From positions 1 through 64,000 of the forward strand of contig NZ_JYBP01000001.1 in NCBI RefSeq assembly GCF_000948285.1: a DNA stretch of 64,000 nt, read 5' to 3'. Position numbers and translations under genes: made by a program. This stretch comes from Geobacillus kaustophilus (GTDB lineage Bacteria > Bacillota > Bacilli > Bacillales > Anoxybacillaceae). Below the pieces are notes generated by a model that saw only the letters and a list, made by a program, of their open reading frames with translations, was not told where the DNA came from and searched no databases. This document shows, one piece after another, positions 7,662 to 17,188 of this stretch (position 1 is the first letter of the stretch; each line of letters opens with the position of its first letter).

Positions 7662-8012
7662 TCAAAAGTCGATCAGTCCTAAGCTAATTTGCAGCGCCTC
7701 ATCGACTTTATCCATCATTTCATCATCCAAATGAGTGATTTTATCGGTCAGCCGTTGCTTGTCGATCGTGCGAATTTGCTCAAGCAAAATGACCGAATCG
7801 CGTTCAAACCCGTAGCGTTTCGCGTCAATCTCGACATGCGTCGGCAGCTTCGCTTTTTGGATTTGCGCCGTAATCGCCGCGACAATCACCGTCGGGCTAA
7901 AACGATTGCCGATATCGTTTTGGATCACCAACACGGGGCGCACGCCGCCCTGCTCCGAGCCAACAACCGGGGAAAGGTCCGCAAAATACACGTCGCCACG
8001 TTTGACAATCAA
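7662..8012 (-). CDS. ndoA: Type II toxin endoribonuclease EndoA (MazF family)
   Basis: The 116-residue protein matches B. subtilis EndoA/MazF in length and motifs: N-terminal [18 protein letters not shown], the RPVLVIQND core and a ...LGLIDF C-terminus. MazF toxins cleave single-stranded mRNA at short sequences (UACAU in B. subtilis). It starts with TTG four bp after the antitoxin stop, so the pair is an operon. The mRNA leader between the genes is a G-run (GGGGGGTAATGC) that provides the ribosome site. Confidence 0.96.
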   Translation of the reverse strand: MIVKRGDVYFADLSPVVGSEQGGVRPVLVIQNDIGNRFSPTVIVAAITAQIQKAKLPTHVEIDAKRYGFERDSVILLEQIRTIDKQRLTDKITHLDDEMMDKVDEALQISLGLIDF

Positions 8013-8016
8013 AGCA

Positions 8017-8298
8017 TTACCCCCCGCTAACTAAGCGTTCAACGGTGTGGTCGGCCTCGTATTCAGCATGAAACGCTTCAGAAGCGATAGATAAATTGAT
8101 TTTCGCCATTTCCATGTAGCCTCGTCTCATCGCCTCGCGAATTTGCCGTTTCTTCCGCTCGCGAATGTACATTTTCGTCGCTTGATAAATGAGTTCATTG
8201 CGGTTGCCGTTTTCCTGCTTTACGAGCACGTCCAGTTCTGTCAGCAGCGACTGCGGCAAACGAACGACGATTTCCGTTGTTGCGCCAGATTCCGACAC
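8017..8298 (-). CDS. ndoAI: Antitoxin EndoAI (MazE-like)
   Basis: The 93-residue antitoxin has an N-terminal ribbon-helix-helix DNA-binding segment ([16 protein letters not shown]) and a C-terminal toxin-binding tail including [12 protein letters not shown] and ERLVSGG, as in B. subtilis EndoAI. I start at the GTG of VSESGATTE, 9 nt after GGAGGTG; the upstream in-frame ATG has no ribosome site. It presumably neutralises EndoA and represses the operon. Confidence 0.94.
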   Translation of the reverse strand: MSESGATTEIVVRLPQSLLTELDVLVKQENGNRNELIYQATKMYIRERKKRQIREAMRRGYMEMAKINLSIASEAFHAEYEADHTVERLVSGG

Positions 8299-8424
8299 AA
8301 ATATACACCTCCACGAACTGCAGCCATTGATTGCTTCCACTTCATGATACCATTAAACAACGGCGCTGCAAAGTCATTTCTCCATTTTCTATCCTTTGTC
8401 TTCTGAAGCAGATTATGCATCGCT

Positions 8425-9579
8425 TCATCCGCGACCAACGGCGTTCCTCACTTCCATTATACGCTTATTTCGGAAAAAAATACGGGGCACCCGATAGCTG
8501 ATCGTGCACGGCACTTCATAATTGATTGTGCCCAAATGGTGGGCGACATCATCGATGGAAATGACTTCGTCCCCTTGGCGGCCGATTAATGTCACCTTCG
8601 TTCCGACAGGCAGCGGCCCCGGCAGGCGGATCATGCATTGATCCATGCAGATGCGGCCGACGATTGGCGCCCGCTGCCCGCCAACAAGCACATGAAAGTG
8701 CTGCAACCTTCGCAGCCAGCCGTCCGCATAACCGATTGGAATCGTGCCGATCCACTCTTCCGTCTGCGCAGTGTACGTCGCACCGTAGCTCACCTTTTCG
8801 CCTGGTTGAAGTTTTTTGACGTGTACAAGGCGGCTATGGAGCGAAAACGCCTCCTTTAATTCGTATGGGAGGAGCGGCTTGATGTCCAGCGATGGGGCGA
8901 GCCCGTACATCGAAATGCCAAAGCGAACCATATTGAACGCTCGATCGGAAAAACGAAGGGCCGCCGCGCTGTTGGCGCAATGAACGAGCGGCGGCCTCGA
9001 CGGCAGCCAGTCAAGCATATGCAAAAAGCGGGCGTATTGATACGAAAAGTACTCCGTATTCACGTCATCAGCGGTCGCAAAATGAGTATACACCCCTTCA
9101 AGCACAAAGGGCGGATGGCGATCGATCAAGGCCGCTATTCGCTTTGTCTCCTCTTCGTCTTTCACCCCAAGCCGCCCCATCCCCGTGTCCATCTTTAAAT
9201 GGAAATGAATCGGGGTCGAACCGTTATACAGCGATGACGCCTTCTCGAGCCAATCAGAGCGAAACACGGTTAAGGCGATTCGGTGTTCGGCCGCCAACGC
9301 CACATCCTCGGGACGAGACGCCCCAAGCACTAAAATCGGGGCATCGATGCCTTTTTTTCGTAAGGCAAGCGCCTCGTCCAAAAAGGCGACGGCCAAGCGA
9401 GAAGCGCCCGCTTCGAGCGCCGTTGCCGCCACTTGGACATCGCCGTGCCCGTAGGCGTTCGCCTTGACAACGGCCATAATTTGCGTGCCTTCCGGCAAAA
9501 AGCGGCGCAAATTTGCGACGTTGTCGTAAATGGCGTCCAAATCAATTTCCGCCCACGTATCGCGGTGAAACTCGTCCAT
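8425..9579 (-). CDS. alr: Alanine racemase
   Basis: A 384-residue PLP enzyme converting L- to D-alanine for peptidoglycan. It closely resembles the structurally known G. stearothermophilus enzyme as I remember it. The PLP lysine is K39 ([10 protein letters not shown]) and the catalytic tyrosine Y265 (VSYGATYT). D-alanine feeds ddl, encoded about 6 kb away. It lies upstream of ndoAI-ndoA in the same direction. The start ATG follows the purine-rich GAGAGAGG directly; alternatives nearby cannot be excluded. Confidence 0.97.
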   Translation of the reverse strand: MDEFHRDTWAEIDLDAIYDNVANLRRFLPEGTQIMAVVKANAYGHGDVQVAATALEAGASRLAVAFLDEALALRKKGIDAPILVLGASRPEDVALAAEHRIALTVFRSDWLEKASSLYNGSTPIHFHLKMDTGMGRLGVKDEEETKRIAALIDRHPPFVLEGVYTHFATADDVNTEYFSYQYARFLHMLDWLPSRPPLVHCANSAAALRFSDRAFNMVRFGISMYGLAPSLDIKPLLPYELKEAFSLHSRLVHVKKLQPGEKVSYGATYTAQTEEWIGTIPIGYADGWLRRLQHFHVLVGGQRAPIVGRICMDQCMIRLPGPLPVGTKVTLIGRQGDEVISIDDVAHHLGTINYEVPCTISYRVPRIFFRNKRIMEVRNAVGRG

Positions 9580-9771
9580 CCTCTCTCGCTGCCTTTCTAG
9601 TCATAGCCATTTTGAAAGCGCTTGAATCGATTGGATTCCTTTTATAGTTTACCATGTTCCTGGGGAAGAAGGAATAGGATAAGCGGCGGAAAAGTGAGAA
9701 AAACGGCGGGAAACATTGGAGATCGCAACGATTCGTCCACTGGCCTGCCTTCACAGCTTCTGCACAAAAAC

Positions 9772-9808
9772 AAAAAGCAGCTCCTCCGCTTTGAAGCGGA
9801 GAGCCGCC
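9772..9808 (-). terminator. Terminator after ydcC
   Basis: Minus-strand stem CTCCGCTT-CAA-AGCGGAG, extended by GGCTC/GGAGC, is followed by TGCTTTTTGTTTTTG. It separates ydcC from alr transcription. Confidence 0.8.
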
Positions 9809-9827
9809 TGTTTGCAAAACCGCACTG

Positions 9828-10841
9828 TCATTTTGCCGCTTTTTCTTGCACTGAGCTGGCGACCATCACCATTTCTTCCGGCGTCAAATCATCCGAGGCG
9901 AGCGTAAACTCCGTCCCATTGTACCACCATGTCAACGTTCGGTCGGTGAGGGCGCCAATGGCGAATCCTAAATCAACCGGATCGCCGTTGACAAGCACTG
10001 GCATGCTTGTCGCCGGAAGCACATCCGCTTTTTCTTGCACGAGCGTAAACGATTTTTTGCCGCCAAATGTCATAATGACGCGCGTGCCGTTTTCACCTTT
10101 CACTTCTTTTTCCTCAAGCGCTTGAACCCCTTTCGGAAGCTGACTCGGGTACATGACGGCCATCACTTGCTCTTTTCCTTCCGCCATCGTCGGCACCTCA
10201 AGGCGCGCTCCAGTCATGTTCTTCTTTGTATCAAACGCATCATCATCAAACTTCTTGTTAAACTCGACGTTGGAAAACTCGACCGTCAACAGCGCTTTCC
10301 GGTCCGTATCCATCACTTTGACCGAGACGGGCGCCAAATCTTTTTTGCGCAGCGTAATCTCTTGGGTGGGAACGACTTCGCTGTTCGGATAGTTCGTTTT
10401 TGTCTCGAACACATAGTAGTCTTTCGTCGCCTTAAACTTCGCCTTCGAATCGCTCAAAATGTCTTTGACGAGCGATTCGTACAAATACGCTTGGCTGCTG
10501 TTTTTCGGCCAATCGCTCACAAACTTGAAGGTTTTGTTGAGCGCCGGCGTGAAGACGAACACCCCTTCGTCATTGCGCAAAATCATTTGGCTTTGCCCTT
10601 TGTCGGCATTTTTCAAGCTGACGCGGTAGTAGGACGGCTGCTTGTGCCACACTTCGACATGATACACTTGCGGCTTCTCACCGGTGCGGAACGTCATTTT
10701 CGCCTCAGCCTGATAGCCCGTCATCTCATCGATCTTTTCATCAAGCGCCTTCAGCACCTCTTCCTGCGATTTCGACCCGCAGCCAGCCAAAGCAAACAGA
10801 AAAATGATGCCGACCAACGCCATCAGCACGTTTCTGCCCAT
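9828..10841 (-). CDS. ydcC: Sporulation-associated lipoprotein YdcC
   Basis: The 337-residue lipoprotein has a signal peptide and lipobox LAGC (Cys21), followed by a LolA/LppX-like beta domain (about residues 40-220) and a C-terminal DUF4367-like part. B. subtilis YdcC, at the same locus between acpS and alr, is a mother-cell sporulation gene; the biochemical role is unknown. The ATG follows AAAGGGG. Nine-bp inverted arms CTCATATAT (10859-10867) and ATATATGAG (10890-10898) lie just upstream. Confidence 0.92.
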   Translation of the reverse strand: MGRNVLMALVGIIFLFALAGCGSKSQEEVLKALDEKIDEMTGYQAEAKMTFRTGEKPQVYHVEVWHKQPSYYRVSLKNADKGQSQMILRNDEGVFVFTPALNKTFKFVSDWPKNSSQAYLYESLVKDILSDSKAKFKATKDYYVFETKTNYPNSEVVPTQEITLRKKDLAPVSVKVMDTDRKALLTVEFSNVEFNKKFDDDAFDTKKNMTGARLEVPTMAEGKEQVMAVMYPSQLPKGVQALEEKEVKGENGTRVIMTFGGKKSFTLVQEKADVLPATSMPVLVNGDPVDLGFAIGALTDRTLTWWYNGTEFTLASDDLTPEEMVMVASSVQEKAAK

Positions 10842-10920
10842 CGCTTCAACCCCTTTGCCTCATATATCGATTTCTGCCCATGCACTACAATATATGAGAC
10901 AACTTTCGGGAATATGCAGA

Positions 10921-11310
10921 CTAGCCATGGCAAGCATCAGCCAGCGTGATCGATCCAAGACGCTCAATGACGACTTGGGCGACGGCGTAATCGCGGCTAT
11001 GGGAAATGGACAGATGAACCGTCTCGCCATCGCGGCGGGCAGCAATGCTCGGCTTTCCGTGCTCATCGGAAACGATCTCGATGTCTTGAAACGATAGATG
11101 CCGCCCGATCCCCGTTCCGAGCGCTTTGGCGTACGCTTCTTTCGCCGCAAATCGCCCGGCGAGAAACTCTGCCTGTCTTGCGGGCGGCAACTCGCCAAAC
11201 TGCGCTTTTTCACGCGGCGTCAAAATTCGCTCCGGAAATTTGCAGTTCCGCTCAAGAAGGGAGCGGATCCGTTCCAACTCTACAATATCAATGCCAATGC
11301 CGACGATCAC
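10921..11310 (-). CDS. acpS: Holo-[acyl-carrier-protein] synthase
   Basis: A 129-residue AcpS that transfers 4'-phosphopantetheine from CoA to the serine of acyl carrier protein. The family motifs GIGIDIVE at the N-terminus and [14 protein letters not shown] in the middle provide the magnesium-binding residues. The start is GTG behind GGTGAGG. It is divergent from the rhomboid gene and upstream of ydcC, as in B. subtilis. Confidence 0.96.
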   Translation of the reverse strand: MIVGIGIDIVELERIRSLLERNCKFPERILTPREKAQFGELPPARQAEFLAGRFAAKEAYAKALGTGIGRHLSFQDIEIVSDEHGKPSIAARRDGETVHLSISHSRDYAVAQVVIERLGSITLADACHG

Positions 11311-11423
11311 TGCGTCCTCACCTATCCTATCCGCCCTGATGGTCGGACAAATTTTTTATGAGAGACCCGCATAAGATGGCTTATAAAAAACGCTCCATTT
11401 CCGCGAAGAAGGGAGACCAGCCC

Positions 11424-12041
11424 GTGTTTCAACATGCAAGCGATGTCCGCTCATTTGTCCGCCTTTATCCCGTCGTTGCCGCCTTGTTGTTGGTCCATAT
11501 CGCCGCATGGCTGTTGTTTTCTCTTCCCTTGACAGCGCTTGAACCCATTTGGCAATACGCCGTCGGGACGAACGGCGCTATCGGCCATGGAGAGTACTGG
11601 CGGCTTGTCAGCCCAATCGTGCTGCATCGCGATGTCCACCATATGGCCGCCAACAGTTTGTCCTTATGGCTGTTTGGCCCCTGGCTGGAGCGCGCACTTG
11701 GGAAAAGAAAGTTTTTGTTTCTGTATATCGGAGGCGGAATCGGCGCCAATGTCGCCACTTTATTCCTTCTGCCGCCGCTGTACACCCATGTCGGGGCGTC
11801 GGGCGCCATTTTCGCCTTGTTTGGCATGTACAGCTACCTCGCCCTATTCCGCCGCGACTTAGTCGCCCCCCGCCACGCCCAGCTGCTGCTTTCAGTCATG
11901 GCGGTTCATTTGTTGCTTGGCATCATGACACCAGATGGGAATTTATTGGCCCATCTATTTGGCTTCGCCGTCGGCGGCCTGCTTGCCCCTTTTTTGTCCA
12001 TCCGCCCCAAGCGGCCGTCGTTTTACATGCCTCGGCTATGA
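11424..12041 (+). CDS. Rhomboid-family intramembrane serine protease
   Basis: A 205-residue polytopic membrane protein with the rhomboid catalytic pair: Ser126 in GASGAIF and His177 in AHLFGFAVGG. The HHMAANS loop and about six transmembrane helices are also present. It corresponds in position to ydcA of B. subtilis. I choose the GTG at 11424, which has AAGGGAG at a good distance, over the longer ATG form at 11358, whose first 22 residues are charged and lack a ribosome site. Confidence 0.9.
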   Translation: MFQHASDVRSFVRLYPVVAALLLVHIAAWLLFSLPLTALEPIWQYAVGTNGAIGHGEYWRLVSPIVLHRDVHHMAANSLSLWLFGPWLERALGKRKFLFLYIGGGIGANVATLFLLPPLYTHVGASGAIFALFGMYSYLALFRRDLVAPRHAQLLLSVMAVHLLLGIMTPDGNLLAHLFGFAVGGLLAPFLSIRPKRPSFYMPRL

Positions 12042-12064
12042 AAAAACGGCGCTTAATGCGCCGT
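12041..12064 (-). terminator. Terminator after cshA, bidirectional with the rhomboid gene
   Basis: A perfect 7-bp stem ACGGCGC/GCGCCGT spans the cshA stop codon and is followed by TTTTTT on the minus strand. It lies directly after the rhomboid stop. Confidence 0.85.
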
Positions 12065-13456
12065 AATCCGCCGTTTTTTCGTCCGGCTGCGGGCTGAACC
12101 GTTCGGGCGGCCGCCCCGTTTTTTCTCCCGCTTAACCGCTAAAGGCGGCTCTTCCGTCAACTGCACCGGCGTCGTATCCGGCTCGCGCGTCAACATTTTC
12201 AAGCAGGCAGCGACAATCGTTACCGAATCGTGCTCTTCAAGCAATTCTTCCGCTGCCCGTTTGTAAAATGACAGGTTTTCGGTCTCCACGACGTTGAGAA
12301 GCTTTTCGATCGCGATGCGCTGCTGGCCTTCGAGCGCCTCATCAAGTGTCGGCGGCTTCATCCGCTCCATTTTCCGCTTCGTCGTCCGCTCAATATGGTG
12401 AAGCTGGCCGAGCTCTCTTGGAGTGACAAACGTCATCGCCACCCCGGTCTTGCCGGCGCGCCCGGTGCGCCCAATCCGGTGGACATAGCTTTCCGGGTCT
12501 TGCGGGATGTCAAAGTTGTACACGTGCGTTACGCCGGAAATATCCAAGCCGCGCGCCGCGACATCCGTGGCCACTAAAATTTCAATCGTACCTTCCTTAA
12601 ACTTGCGCAGCACCGACAGCCGTTTCGCTTGGCTTAAATCGCCGTGAATGCCTTCCGCCGCGTAGCCGCGCAAGTTGAGCGCCTCCGCCAGCTCATCGAC
12701 GCGCCGCTTCGTGCGGCCGAACACGATCGCGAGCTCCGGAGCCTGAATATCAAGAAGCCGCGTTAAAATGTCAAATTTCTTTTTCTCGTGCACTTCTAAG
12801 TAGTACTGTTGAATGTTCGGCACGGTCATTTCCTTCGCCTTCACTTTGACAAGCTCCGGCTCGTTCATGAAGCGCTCGGCAATGCGGCGAATCGGATCCG
12901 GCATCGTCGCCGAGAACAGCAACGTCTGCCGCTCGGCCGGCACATGGCTTAAAATCGCCTCAATATCTTCAATAAAGCCCATATTGAGCATTTCATCCGC
13001 CTCATCGAGAACGACCGTATGCACATGGTCAAGGCGAAGCGTCCCGCGGTTGATATGGTCGATAATGCGCCCCGGCGTGCCGACGATCACGTGCGGATGC
13101 TTTTTCAAAGCACGGATTTGCCGCTCGATATCTTGACCGCCGTAAATCGGCAAGACGCGCACGCGCTTGACAGCACCGATTTTGTACAGCTCTTCTGATA
13201 CTTGAATGGCGAGCTCACGCGTCGGTGCCACAACAAGCGCCTGAACGGCGCCGTTTTTCACATCCACTTTTTCTACGATCGGAATGCCGAACGCCGCCGT
13301 TTTCCCCGTTCCGGTTTGAGCTTGACCGATCACGTCTTTATTTTGCATACTGAGCGGAATCGTCTTCGCTTGAATTGGAGTCGTCTCTTCAAACCCCATT
13401 CGCTCGATCGCTTTCATCACTTCTTGGCTTAATCCTAATTCTTGAAATGTCGTCAA
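12053..13456 (-). CDS. cshA: DEAD-box RNA helicase CshA
   Basis: A 467-residue ATP-dependent RNA helicase with all core motifs: Walker A AQTGTGKT (46-53), PTRELA (78-83), DEAD (151-154), SAT, and the C-terminal HRIGRTGR motif. The basic tail ends [19 protein letters not shown]. CshA works with the RNA degradosome and in cold adaptation and ribosome assembly in Bacillus. The start is TTG, 11 nt after AAGGAG. A clear promoter lies upstream (13516-13544), directly abutting the remnant of a tnpB element. Confidence 0.96.
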   Translation of the reverse strand: MTTFQELGLSQEVMKAIERMGFEETTPIQAKTIPLSMQNKDVIGQAQTGTGKTAAFGIPIVEKVDVKNGAVQALVVAPTRELAIQVSEELYKIGAVKRVRVLPIYGGQDIERQIRALKKHPHVIVGTPGRIIDHINRGTLRLDHVHTVVLDEADEMLNMGFIEDIEAILSHVPAERQTLLFSATMPDPIRRIAERFMNEPELVKVKAKEMTVPNIQQYYLEVHEKKKFDILTRLLDIQAPELAIVFGRTKRRVDELAEALNLRGYAAEGIHGDLSQAKRLSVLRKFKEGTIEILVATDVAARGLDISGVTHVYNFDIPQDPESYVHRIGRTGRAGKTGVAMTFVTPRELGQLHHIERTTKRKMERMKPPTLDEALEGQQRIAIEKLLNVVETENLSFYKRAAEELLEEHDSVTIVAACLKMLTREPDTTPVQLTEEPPLAVKREKKRGGRPNGSARSRTKKRRITAH

Positions 13457-13515
13457 TGTTATTCAAACTCCTTATAAAAAATCGTCCCTTTATCCGAGAG
13501 AAAGGTTTGACAGTT

Positions 13516-13544
13516 ATCATACCATGTTATGCGGCAATTTGCAA
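13516..13544 (-). promoter_or_regulatory. cshA promoter
   Basis: Minus-strand TTGCAA (13539-13544), a 17-nt spacer, then TATGAT (13516-13521), about 60 bp before the cshA start. It gives cshA its own transcription downstream of the broken mobile element. Confidence 0.75.
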
Positions 13545-13545
13545 T

Positions 13546-13917
13546 GATGGGCATGGGCAGCGCGCAAAAATGGCAGTTGCACTGGGCGGTGTACGGACTG
13601 GTTCAGGTGTTTTTTGCTTTTGAAACGGGGAGCGTTCGCCGTTCCATCGAAGAATCGGTCAAATGCCTCGCCCAACTGCTGCCATGCATTTTGCAAGGCG
13701 GTCGAATCGGGCGCTTTCAGCCACGGGAGCGTTTGCTTCAACGCAGTCAACCGCTTGGAGCACTCGTTATCGCTAAGCCCCACCCCTGTTGTTTCATACG
13801 CCTGATTCCATTCGGACAAAAAGTGATTGTACACAAACCGGCAGCACCGATCGTTTGGTGACTGAGCTCCGCTTGTGTTCGGGTGGGATACAACCGAAAG
13901 CGGTAGGCTTTGTGCAT
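13546..13917 (-). pseudogene. tnpB: tnpB N-terminal fragment, frameshifted (IS200/IS605)
   Basis: The ATG at 13917 begins MHKAYRFRLYPTRTQ, a typical TnpB N-terminus. After ...QTIGA the frame shifts near 13850, and the homologous sequence continues in another frame (VYNHFLSEWNQAYETTG...PRFKSKK). The rest of the gene, including the RuvC domain and zinc finger, is missing; sequence changes to the cshA promoter near 13545. It cannot encode an active nuclease. Confidence 0.85.
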
Positions 13918-14065
13918 GGCCTTCCCTCCCACCTTACAGAACATTTATTCTATCCTCTATTTTACACCTTTTGTTCGTTGAAGGTAAGAGAGAGTGATGG
14001 CGAATGCCGATTCATCCCCCACTTACGCTCACGCGTAGAAGTGGGGGGCTTCTCGGTTGGGAATG
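13546..14065 (-). mobile_element. Truncated IS200/IS605 element (left end plus tnpB fragment)
   Basis: The left end at 14065 follows TTTAT (14066-14070) and carries the hairpin CCCCCAC...GTGGGGG (about 14015-14047), matching the 181-bp element at 7.4 kb. A leader and the tnpB 5' fragment follow; the right end is lost. It interrupts a hydrolase gene. Confidence 0.8.
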
Positions 14066-14380
14066 ATAAAACGCCGCACTCAACAGCACAAGCTTGGTGA
14101 CCGGGTATTTTTCCGCCAAGTAGACGGCGATCACTCCACCCATTGAAAACCCAATGACATACACCGCACTGCAGCGGCGGTGGAGCGCCAAAAACGCTTG
14201 TTCCGCCGCCGCGATCCATTGATCGTATGTAATTCCTTTCAGCTGCAACTCGCTTCCGTGGCCCGGCAAGGTCGGCGTTTCGATGACCCAATCGGTCCGC
14301 TCCCGCAAATAATCGGCCAGCGGCGCCACTTCTTCTGGACTTCCCGTAAACCCGTGAATACATAAACAGCCGATCATCAT
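14066..14380 (-). pseudogene. Alpha/beta hydrolase (carboxylesterase-like), truncated
   Basis: About 105 residues of an esterase/lipase-like protein remain: the oxyanion/HGFTGSP motif near the start, LPGHGSE, and the nucleophile elbow GFSMGG with its serine. The reading stops matching at ...LSAAFY, where the IS605-type element inserted at TTTAT. The C-terminal half with the catalytic Asp and His is absent. The start may be one of several ATG/TTG codons between 14377 and 14386. It lies between murF and cshA. Confidence 0.8.
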
Positions 14381-14449
14381 TTCCAACCCCGCCCGAATGA
14401 AAAGCGGCGCCTGTGACGCCGCTTTTAGTTTCTCTCGGGTTGCTTGATG

Positions 14450-15826
14450 TTACAACCAATATCGAAGCAACTCTTCCAATTTCATGCCGCGCGATGCTTT
14501 CAATAAAACAATGTCATCCGAGGTCGCGACGGAACGCACGGCCTCGGCCAACGCTGCTTTATCGTCGAACTCCCTCACCCGCCCATCATCAAAAAATGGA
14601 GCAGCCGCCGCGGCGATATGGTGCGCCAGCGGCCCGTAAGTGAACACATAGTCCACCATTCCCGGCCGCAGCATCTCCCCGATCTCGCCATGAAACGCCA
14701 CTTCTTCGTCACCAAGTTCAAGCATATCACCCAATACGGCGATTTTTTGCCGGTAGCCATTCAATTCCCCAAGCAGCGTCAAAGCGGCGCGCATCGATGT
14801 CGGGCTGGCATTGTAGGCATCATTAATGACGGTAAAGCCATGTTTCGTCTTGACGACTTCCGTGCGCATGCGCGTCACTTGCAGACGGGATAGGGCTGCA
14901 TCAATGTCTTCCCAACCGATGCCGAAAAAGCGGGCAACCGCGATGGCCGCAAGCGCGTTGTACACATGATGTTTGCCTAATACCGGCATAAACAGCGTCC
15001 GGCCGGGGAGCGCATTGATGACAAACGATGTTCCTCCCGCTTCAATGCGCACATCGGTCGGATAGTAATCGTTCTGTTCACCCGCCCCGAACGTCACGAC
15101 ATGGCGGGGAAGCGGCAACTTCGGCACGCGCTCCGTCAAGAGTGGCTCATCGCCATGGTAGACGAATAAACCATCATGGTGCAAACAGGCTAAAATTTCA
15201 AGTTTCGCCTTGGCGATGCCTTCCCGCGACCCGAGCTCCTGCAAGTGTGCTTCTCCGATATTCGTGATGACCGCTGCGTCCGGACGGGCGATCATGGTCA
15301 GCCGCTCGATTTCGCCAAACCCGCTCATCCCCATTTCGACAACGGCCATCTCCGTCCCTTCGTCAAGCGAAAGAAGCGTCAACGGCACACCGATATGGTT
15401 GTTGAAGTTCCCTTCTGTTTTTTGCACACGGTAGTTGGTCGCCAGCAACGCGGCAATCATATCTTTCGTCGTCGTTTTGCCGTTGCTGCCAGTGACGCCG
15501 ACCACCTTCAGTCCAAGCTGCTCGCGGTAGCGGGCAGCGAGCCGCTGCAATGCCAAAAGCGTATCATCCACAACGACCACCGGCACACCTTCCGGCGGCG
15601 TTCCTTCCCTTTCCGCCCAGAGTACGGCGGCGGCTCCTTTTTGCGCCGCTTCTTGTACGAAATCGTGGCCGTTAAAAGTCGCACCGCGCAACGGAACGTA
15701 CAAGTTGCCGGCTTGGATCGTCCTTGTGTCGGTTGACACACCGCTTACGACCATATTGTCCCACTCCGGCTTTAAACACTGTCCGTCAGCCATTTCGGCG
15801 ATTTGCCGCACTGTCCGTTTGATCAT
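14450..15826 (-). CDS. murF: UDP-N-acetylmuramoyl-tripeptide--D-alanyl-D-alanine ligase
   Basis: A 458-residue Mur ligase that adds D-Ala-D-Ala to UDP-MurNAc-tripeptide with ATP, the last cytoplasmic step before the lipid-linked stages. The ATP-binding loop is GVTGSNGKTTT (110-120); EGNFNNHIG, the magnesium/substrate motif VVEMGMSGFGEI and INDAYNASP are all present. It starts 6 bp after ddl, so the two genes form an operon and the product of Ddl is its substrate. Confidence 0.97.
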   Translation of the reverse strand: MIKRTVRQIAEMADGQCLKPEWDNMVVSGVSTDTRTIQAGNLYVPLRGATFNGHDFVQEAAQKGAAAVLWAEREGTPPEGVPVVVVDDTLLALQRLAARYREQLGLKVVGVTGSNGKTTTKDMIAALLATNYRVQKTEGNFNNHIGVPLTLLSLDEGTEMAVVEMGMSGFGEIERLTMIARPDAAVITNIGEAHLQELGSREGIAKAKLEILACLHHDGLFVYHGDEPLLTERVPKLPLPRHVVTFGAGEQNDYYPTDVRIEAGGTSFVINALPGRTLFMPVLGKHHVYNALAAIAVARFFGIGWEDIDAALSRLQVTRMRTEVVKTKHGFTVINDAYNASPTSMRAALTLLGELNGYRQKIAVLGDMLELGDEEVAFHGEIGEMLRPGMVDYVFTYGPLAHHIAAAAAPFFDDGRVREFDDKAALAEAVRSVATSDDIVLLKASRGMKLEELLRYWL

Positions 15827-15832
15827 CGGCTC

Positions 15833-16939
15833 TCACCTCTTTTCGTTTTTGAACGTGTACGTGATCGTCTGCTTTTGTTGATGTCGTTCCAATGCAAGCG
15901 CGATAAGCCGTTCAATCAGCTCCGGGTACGGCACACCGCTGTGCTGCCAAAGAAGCGGGAACATGCTGTATGGTGTAAAGCCTGGCATCGTGTTCACTTC
16001 GTTGATATAAACGGCGCCATCTTCGGCGAGGAAAAAATCGACGCGCGCAAGTCCAGACAAATCCAGCGCCTGAAACGCCGTAATGGCCATTTGTTTGATC
16101 GTCTCATACTGTTCTTTCGTTACGTCCGCTGGGATGATCAATTCGGTTTGCCCGTCTTCGTATTTCGCTTCATAGTCGTAAAATTCCTTTTTGGGAACAA
16201 TTTCGCCAACGACCGAACAAATCGGCTCATCATTTCCAATCACGCCGATTTCAATTTCACGGCCGACAATCGCCTCTTCAATAATAATTTTCCGGTCATA
16301 CTGAAATGCCTCGATAAATGCGGCTTTTAAATCGCCGCGCTGCTTGCATTTGGAAATGCCGATGCTCGAACCGGCGTTGGCTGGCTTGACAAAGCACGGG
16401 TAGCCAAGCTCTCGTTCGATCCGGTCATACACCGTCTCGCCACTTTTTTGCCAATCGTACTTCGTCACGGCGATATATTTTGCTTGGCGCAACCCGGCCT
16501 GCGCAAATAAGTTTTTCATCATCACCTTATCCATGCCGACCGCGGAAGCAAGCACCCCGTTGCCGACATACGGAATGTTCAATATTTCAAGCAACCCTTG
16601 CACCGTTCCGTCTTCGCCGTTCGGCCCATGCAAAAGCGGGAAAATGACATCGATCGTTTCCTCGTTTCCTTCTGCAGCCGAATCGGCAGCCGGAACTTGG
16701 TTCAAGGAAACCGGAATCAAGGCGGTCGCCGCCGAAGTGAATTGCAGCTGCTTGATTTCCTCGATCGGTCCGGTCAGCTGTTCGCCCTTGATCCATTGAC
16801 CTTCCGGTGTAATATAAATCGGAATGACATCGAATTTATGAGGATCAATGGCATTCATCACCGCCATCGCCGTCGACAACGATACTTGGTGCTCCGGTGA
16901 TTTGCCGCCGTATAGCACGCCAACTCTCGTTTTCATCAT
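15833..16939 (-). CDS. ddl: D-alanine--D-alanine ligase
   Basis: An ATP-grasp ligase joining two D-alanines, 368 residues from the chosen start. Motifs are [10 protein letters not shown] near the N-terminus, the substrate loop [21 protein letters not shown], and the metal-binding [10 protein letters not shown]-type motif (here [11 protein letters not shown]). An in-frame ATG 24 bp upstream would translate the Shine-Dalgarno AGAGGAGG itself, so I start at MMKTRVG; the second ATG is also possible. Upstream there is a plausible -10 TACAAT. Confidence 0.95.
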   Translation of the reverse strand: MMKTRVGVLYGGKSPEHQVSLSTAMAVMNAIDPHKFDVIPIYITPEGQWIKGEQLTGPIEEIKQLQFTSAATALIPVSLNQVPAADSAAEGNEETIDVIFPLLHGPNGEDGTVQGLLEILNIPYVGNGVLASAVGMDKVMMKNLFAQAGLRQAKYIAVTKYDWQKSGETVYDRIERELGYPCFVKPANAGSSIGISKCKQRGDLKAAFIEAFQYDRKIIIEEAIVGREIEIGVIGNDEPICSVVGEIVPKKEFYDYEAKYEDGQTELIIPADVTKEQYETIKQMAITAFQALDLSGLARVDFFLAEDGAVYINEVNTMPGFTPYSMFPLLWQHSGVPYPELIERLIALALERHQQKQTITYTFKNEKR

Positions 16940-17151
16940 CGTTCCTCCTCTTTCCTTGGCCATCGTTCCTATTGTAACACGTTTCGCACCAAACGGTCTG
17001 ATATTTTATATGTACGATGCAGGTTGTTTCGCCACCCCCATAAGCGATAAGGCACAAAAAAGTGAGGCTGTCTCCAAAGGTGGTTCTTCTTTCAACAAAG
17101 CACAACCTATCGTTTTCCAGCATTTGTTTTACACATATATACAGGAATAAG
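16940..17151. other. Intergenic region upstream of ddl
   Basis: No supported gene. It contains the ddl leader (possible minus-strand -10 TACAAT near 16971-16976) and AT-rich sequence up to the terminator at 17152-17182. Confidence 0.5.
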
Positions 17152-17182
17152 AAAAGGTGTCCCGACCGTTTGGGGACACCTT
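17152..17182 (-). terminator. Terminator with GGTGTCCC stem after the glycosyltransferase gene
   Basis: The arms GGTGTCCC (17156-17163) and GGGACACC (17173-17180) are perfect, followed on the minus strand by TTTTCTT. The same 8-bp stem recurs at 47105 and 51162. Confidence 0.8.
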
Positions 17183-17188
17183 CTGTCG

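Noticed and set aside
10859-10898. CTCATATAT inverted repeat as a ydcC operator
   Set aside because: The arms are short and AT-rich, and a mother-cell sigma factor is expected to control ydcC; kept only as a note in the ydcC entry.
17040-17182. IS terminal repeat suggested by GAGGCTGTCTCC and the GGTGTCCC hairpin
   Set aside because: No second end, target duplication or transposase is present, and the hairpin has a T-tract placed as a terminator.
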